NCBI RefSeq assembly: GCF_001552155.1
Contig: NZ_BCQQ01000019.1
Coordinates: 1 to 64,000 of the forward strand
From: Actinomadura formosensis NBRC 14204
Lineage (GTDB): Bacteria; Actinomycetota; Actinomycetes; Streptosporangiales; Streptosporangiaceae
DNA length: 64,000 nt
Direction: 5' to 3'
Below are positions 60,996 through 64,000 of this stretch, in pieces (the first letter of the stretch is position 1; every line of letters begins with the position of its first letter). The position numbers and the translations under genes are program-made. The notes beneath the pieces were generated by a model that worked only from the letters and a program-made list of their open reading frames with translations, was not told the origin of the DNA and did not search any database.

Positions 60996-61931
60996 TCAGC
61001 CGTGCGCAGCGTTCCGCTCGCGCACCCAGGCGACCGTCTCGGCGAGTCCCTCGCGCAGGCCGACCTCCGGCTCCCAGCCGAGCGCCTCCCGGGTGGCCCG
61101 CGGGTCGACCGCCATCGCGGGCAGATCGCCCAGCCGCGGCGGCGCGAACTCCGGGTCGTCCGGCGCGCCCGCCGCCTCGGCGACCAGCGTGTGCAGCTCC
61201 CGGTCGCTCGTCTCGAGCCCGGTGCCCACGTTGAAGCGCCGCCCGCCGCCCGCGTCGCCGGCCGCGCGGGCGAACGCGTCCACCACGTCCAGGACGTAGA
61301 CGTAGTCGCGGGTCTGCGTGCCGTCGCCGAACACCCTGGTCGGGCGGCCGGACAGCAGCGCGTCCGTGAAGATGGAGATGACGCCCGCCTCGCCCTCGGG
61401 CGTCTGCCTCGGCCCGTAGACGTTGGCCAGGGTGAGCGTCGTGAAGTCGATGCCGTGCAGCTGCCGGTACATGCCCGCGTAGACCTCGCCGGAGACCTTC
61501 GATGCCGCGTACGGCGAGGCGGGCCGCAGCTCGGCGTCCGCCGGGACGGGCAGGGCGTCCGGCACCCCGTACACCGCGCAACTGGAGGTGAACACCACCT
61601 TGCGCGCGCCGGCCGCGCGCGCGGTCTCCAGCACGTTGGCGGTGCCCATCACGTTCGTGCGGGCGTCGCCCAGCGGGTCGGCCACGCTGGCGCGGACGCT
61701 GACCTGCGCGGCCAGATGGCAGATCACCTCGGGACGCCGCACCGCGGCCTTCTCCGCGAGCGCCGGGTCGGCGACGTCCATCTCCCACAGCTCCACGCCT
61801 GGACGGGAGTTGGCGCCGGACGACATGTCGTCCACGCCGATGACCTCATGACCGTCCGCGACAAGCCGGTCGACGAGATGGGATCCGATGAATCCGGCCG
61901 CGCCGGTGACGAGTGCGAGCACCCGCAGCAC
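60996..61931 (-). CDS. NAD-dependent sugar-nucleotide epimerase/dehydratase
   Basis: A 311-residue extended short-chain dehydrogenase. It has the GAAGFIGSHLVDRL nucleotide loop near the N-terminus, TSSCAVYG and the YAASKVSGEVY catalytic Tyr/Lys. It resembles UDP-glucose 4-epimerases and related GDP- or dTDP-sugar enzymes. Exact substrate cannot be told. GTG at 61931 is used; GTG at 61922 is an alternative. It follows rsrA by 12 bases and could be in the sigR transcript. Confidence 0.88.
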   Translation of the reverse strand: MLRVLALVTGAAGFIGSHLVDRLVADGHEVIGVDDMSSGANSRPGVELWEMDVADPALAEKAAVRRPEVICHLAAQVSVRASVADPLGDARTNVMGTANVLETARAAGARKVVFTSSCAVYGVPDALPVPADAELRPASPYAASKVSGEVYAGMYRQLHGIDFTTLTLANVYGPRQTPEGEAGVISIFTDALLSGRPTRVFGDGTQTRDYVYVLDVVDAFARAAGDAGGGRRFNVGTGLETSDRELHTLVAEAAGAPDDPEFAPPRLGDLPAMAVDPRATREALGWEPEVGLREGLAETVAWVRERNAAHG

Positions 61932-61943
61932 GATACCGGCGGT

Positions 61944-62240
61944 TCAGGTGCCCGCGGGCTTGTCGGCGCCTCCGGACGCCTTGATCTCGCCGCAGATCTC
62001 CTCGATCCGGCCGAGCACCTTGGCGCGCAGGTCGGTCGGGGCCTGCTCGCACCCGCACGACTTGCTCACCAGTTTCTTGACGGCCTCTTCGAGCCCGTAC
62101 TCGCGCAGGCACGGCCCGCACTCGTCCAGGTGCTGGCGGACCTCTCCGCACCCGCCCTGGTCGAGTTCGCCGTCGAGGTAGGTGTAAACCCGCGCCAGTA
62201 CCTCGTCACAGGGCGTGTCATGGTGGTTCCCGCAGCTCAT
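61944..62240 (-). CDS. rsrA: Zinc anti-sigma factor RsrA
   Basis: A 98-residue zinc-binding anti-sigma factor. Cys11, His37, Cys41 and Cys44 (QHLDECGPC) are at the same positions as the redox and zinc ligands of Streptomyces Rsr[17 protein letters not shown] is also conserved. On thiol oxidation such proteins form a disulfide and release SigR. The ATG overlaps the sigR stop by 4 bases. Confidence 0.96.
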   Translation of the reverse strand: MSCGNHHDTPCDEVLARVYTYLDGELDQGGCGEVRQHLDECGPCLREYGLEEAVKKLVSKSCGCEQAPTDLRAKVLGRIEEICGEIKASGGADKPAGT

Positions 62241-63004
62241 GTCGACCCCCTGCCGGCGCGGGTGAGCCCGCGCTCCTCAGCGTAGTCCTCCAGCATGCCG
62301 CGCAGCTGGCGCCGGCCGCGGTGCAGCCGGGACATCACCGTACCGATGGGCGTGCCCATGATCTCGGCGATCTCCTTGTAGGCGAAGCCCTCGACATCGG
62401 CGAGATAGACCGCGATGCGGAATTCCTCCGGCAGGTCCTGCAGTGCCCGCTTCACATCGCTGTCGGGCAGGTGCTCCAGCGCCTCGGCCTCGGCGGACTT
62501 CAGGCCGCTGGAGGTGTGCGACTCGGCGCGCGCGAGCTGCCAGTCCTCGATGTCCTCGGTGGCGGCCTGCTGGGGCTGGCGCTGCTTCTTGCGGTAGGAG
62601 TTGATGAACGTGTTGGTCAGGATGCGGTAGAGCCACGCCTTGAGGTTGGTGCCTTCCTTGAACTGGTGGAAGGACGCGAACGCCTTGGCGAACGTCTCCT
62701 GGACGAGGTCCTCGGCGTCGGCCGGGTTGCGCGTCATGCGCAGCGCGGCCGAATACAGCTGGTCCAAGAACGGGAGCACGTCGCGCTGGAACCGCTCCTG
62801 GCGCTGCTCCACGGTCTCCGTGGTGCCCGGTACCTGACCCACCTCCTCGGCTGTGGCGCCCGTGGCCGCGACTGGGCCGGCGGCGTCGTATCCCACAGAC
62901 GATATCGGTCCGCGCGGCCTGACAACGCGGACGGGTGCCCGCGCATCGCCGCTCGGCGCCGCCGCACCGGCTCTCCGCTGCGGATCGGCGACGGCCGTGG
63001 TCAT
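62237..63004 (-). CDS. sigR: Thiol-oxidative-stress sigma factor SigR
   Basis: A 255-residue ECF sigma factor. Region 2 is [20 protein letters not shown] with [19 protein letters not shown], and region 4 contains [20 protein letters not shown]. The N-terminal 75 residues, before [12 protein letters not shown], are long compared with the shortest SigR. In Streptomyces an unstable long form is made from an upstream start; ATG at 63004 may correspond to it, and a later start (GTG in VGQVPGTTE) is possible. It is the first gene of sigR-rsrA and lies under an exact SigR-type promoter. Confidence 0.95.
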   Translation of the reverse strand: MTTAVADPQRRAGAAAPSGDARAPVRVVRPRGPISSVGYDAAGPVAATGATAEEVGQVPGTTETVEQRQERFQRDVLPFLDQLYSAALRMTRNPADAEDLVQETFAKAFASFHQFKEGTNLKAWLYRILTNTFINSYRKKQRQPQQAATEDIEDWQLARAESHTSSGLKSAEAEALEHLPDSDVKRALQDLPEEFRIAVYLADVEGFAYKEIAEIMGTPIGTVMSRLHRGRRQLRGMLEDYAEERGLTRAGRGST

Positions 63005-63042
63005 CGGTCAGCACCTCCGTGTTGTTCGCTATGAGACGGTGC

Positions 63043-63069
63043 AACACCGCAACGGCCCCGCCGATTCCC
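63043..63069 (-). promoter_or_regulatory. SigR-dependent promoter of sigR
   Basis: On the minus strand GGGAAT (63069-63064), exactly 18 bases, then GTT (63045-63043). This is the published SigR consensus GGGAAT-N18-GTT and lies about 40 bases before the sigR ATG, so sigR is predicted to be autoregulated. The spacing was counted on the sequence. Confidence 0.8.
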
Positions 63070-63167
63070 TGTATGGGGCGACGCGCCCGAACACCGGGTC
63101 ACTCAGGGTGAAGTCCGGCCCCGGACGGGGAAAGAAGTGACGTACACGGCGAGAACAGGAGCAATAG

Positions 63168-63965
63168 GTGCACTCCGTGCATTCGGCGCGACCTTCCGAG
63201 CCCACCATCGCCAGCCTGCGCGACACCTCCGGAGACGGCGCCGGAGACTCCCTGGCGCGCTACTGGACCTTCTACCGGGCGGTGGCGGACGCCCAGCTCA
63301 CGCGCTGGCTGCCGCGCCGGCGGTCCCGCGTGCTGGACGTTTCGGGCGGCCACGGGCACAGCGCGGGCCTCGCCGCCGGCGCCGGGCACGCGGTGCTGGA
63401 GGTGCGCGACCCCGAGCACCGGGCCCGCGCGTCCGGCGAGCCGGGCCGTCCGGTGCGCGGCACGACCCCGCTGATCGCCGACTCCGGCACACTCTCCTAC
63501 CTCACCGACGCCTGCGTGGACGCCGTGATCGCCGAGAACCGCGTGCTGTCCCGCCACCTCGCCACCGAGGCCACCATCGCCGAGATCGCCCGCGTGCTGC
63601 GTCCCGGCGGCCGCGTCCTGCTCTGCGTCGACTCCCTCACCCTCGGGATGGCGCTGCTCGCCGAGCGGAACTACTGGGCGCACCTTTCGGACGTGCCGAG
63701 CGCCGAGGTCGTCCTCGTCCCCTGGCCGGACGGGACGATCACCCGCTCGTTCTCGTCCCACCAACTCCGCGAACTGCTCACCGACGCCGGCCTCGACGTC
63801 GAATGGATCAGGCCCCGCACGGTGCTCTCCCCGTCAACGGTCGAGCACGTCCTCGCCGAGTCGCCGCGCGCCCTGCCCCGCCTGATCCGCACCGAACTGA
63901 ACGCCCGGCAGGCGGACGAGTCCCTGGGAATCCATCTCCTCGCCAGCGCCCGCAGGGCGGGCTAA
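63168..63965 (+). CDS. SAM-dependent methyltransferase
   Basis: A 265-residue class I methyltransferase. The glycine loop is RVLDVSGGHGHSAGLAAGAG. A later LRPGGRVLLCVDSLTLG strand-loop follows the usual motif. GTG at 63168 has AGGAG ahead at good spacing. It is divergent from sigR. The substrate is unknown. The sequence ends cleanly, leaving 35 bases to the window edge. Confidence 0.85.
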   Translation: MHSVHSARPSEPTIASLRDTSGDGAGDSLARYWTFYRAVADAQLTRWLPRRRSRVLDVSGGHGHSAGLAAGAGHAVLEVRDPEHRARASGEPGRPVRGTTPLIADSGTLSYLTDACVDAVIAENRVLSRHLATEATIAEIARVLRPGGRVLLCVDSLTLGMALLAERNYWAHLSDVPSAEVVLVPWPDGTITRSFSSHQLRELLTDAGLDVEWIRPRTVLSPSTVEHVLAESPRALPRLIRTELNARQADESLGIHLLASARRAG

Positions 63966-64000
63966 CGCCTGCGGTCGTGCCCGGCCTGGCAGGTGATGCA

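Noticed and set aside
60800..61234. Cysteine-rich peptide beginning MNALNVSAQCGC
   Set aside because: No ribosome site, runs into the antisense of the epimerase gene, and the sequence after 35 residues is antisense noise.

Overview
The window is very GC-rich, densely coded DNA from an actinomycete. Supporting features are many GTG starts, a WhiB protein, a SigR-RsrA pair, nickel superoxide dismutase with its maturation protease, a fused Kgd-type 2-oxoglutarate decarboxylase/dehydrogenase, a DasR-type GntR regulator and a complete conservon with a P450. The mix fits Streptosporangiales, perhaps Thermomonosporaceae (Actinomadura-like); the genus is inference. No rRNA, tRNA, CRISPR array, transposase or prophage gene was seen.

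Layout. 0.1-6.7 kb: kgd, a small DUF6104-like gene, a DUF4097/PadR operon and a quinone-type oxidoreductase. 6.8-11 kb: a polar amino-acid ABC transporter and malic enzyme. 11-16 kb: divergent sodX/sodN, an acetyltransferase, an anti-sigma/SigF-type pair, a diacylglycerol-kinase-like protein and whiB1. 16-26 kb: pdtaS, bioF-dasR, a Uma2 nuclease pair, bioD-bioB, a secreted lipoprotein, a probable BsaP and a stand-alone biotin carboxylase. 26-31.5 kb: a form I CO dehydrogenase operon (coxM-coxS-coxL-xdhC) with a divergent LysR gene. 31.5-37.4 kb: a VOC protein, a DUF5954 protein, a secreted esterase, a berberine-bridge-type FAD oxidase and a secreted protein below a KstR-like palindrome.

37.9-51.5 kb is the least familiar part. 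Two paralogous small peptides with RiPP-like leaders precede, in one unit, a membrane M50 metalloprotease with a possible leader-recognition domain. Next come a PP2C phosphatase, a tight operon of a 2OG-Fe(II) oxygenase, a methyltransferase and a choline/carnitine-type acyltransferase, then a large NB-ARC/TPR protein, a kinase-fold protein, a cyclase-like protein, and a secreted C70-type cysteine protease coupled to a membrane-anchored partner.

51.5-64 kb: two regulators, a conservon (cvnABCD plus a P450 without the ExxR arginine), two membrane HD proteins (one a canonical HD-GYP), a sugar-nucleotide epimerase, rsrA-sigR with an exact SigR-type promoter, and a methyltransferase.

The strongest candidates for an undescribed system are the peptide/M50 unit and the oxygenase-methyltransferase-acyltransferase operon. 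Whether they work together cannot be told from sequence alone.
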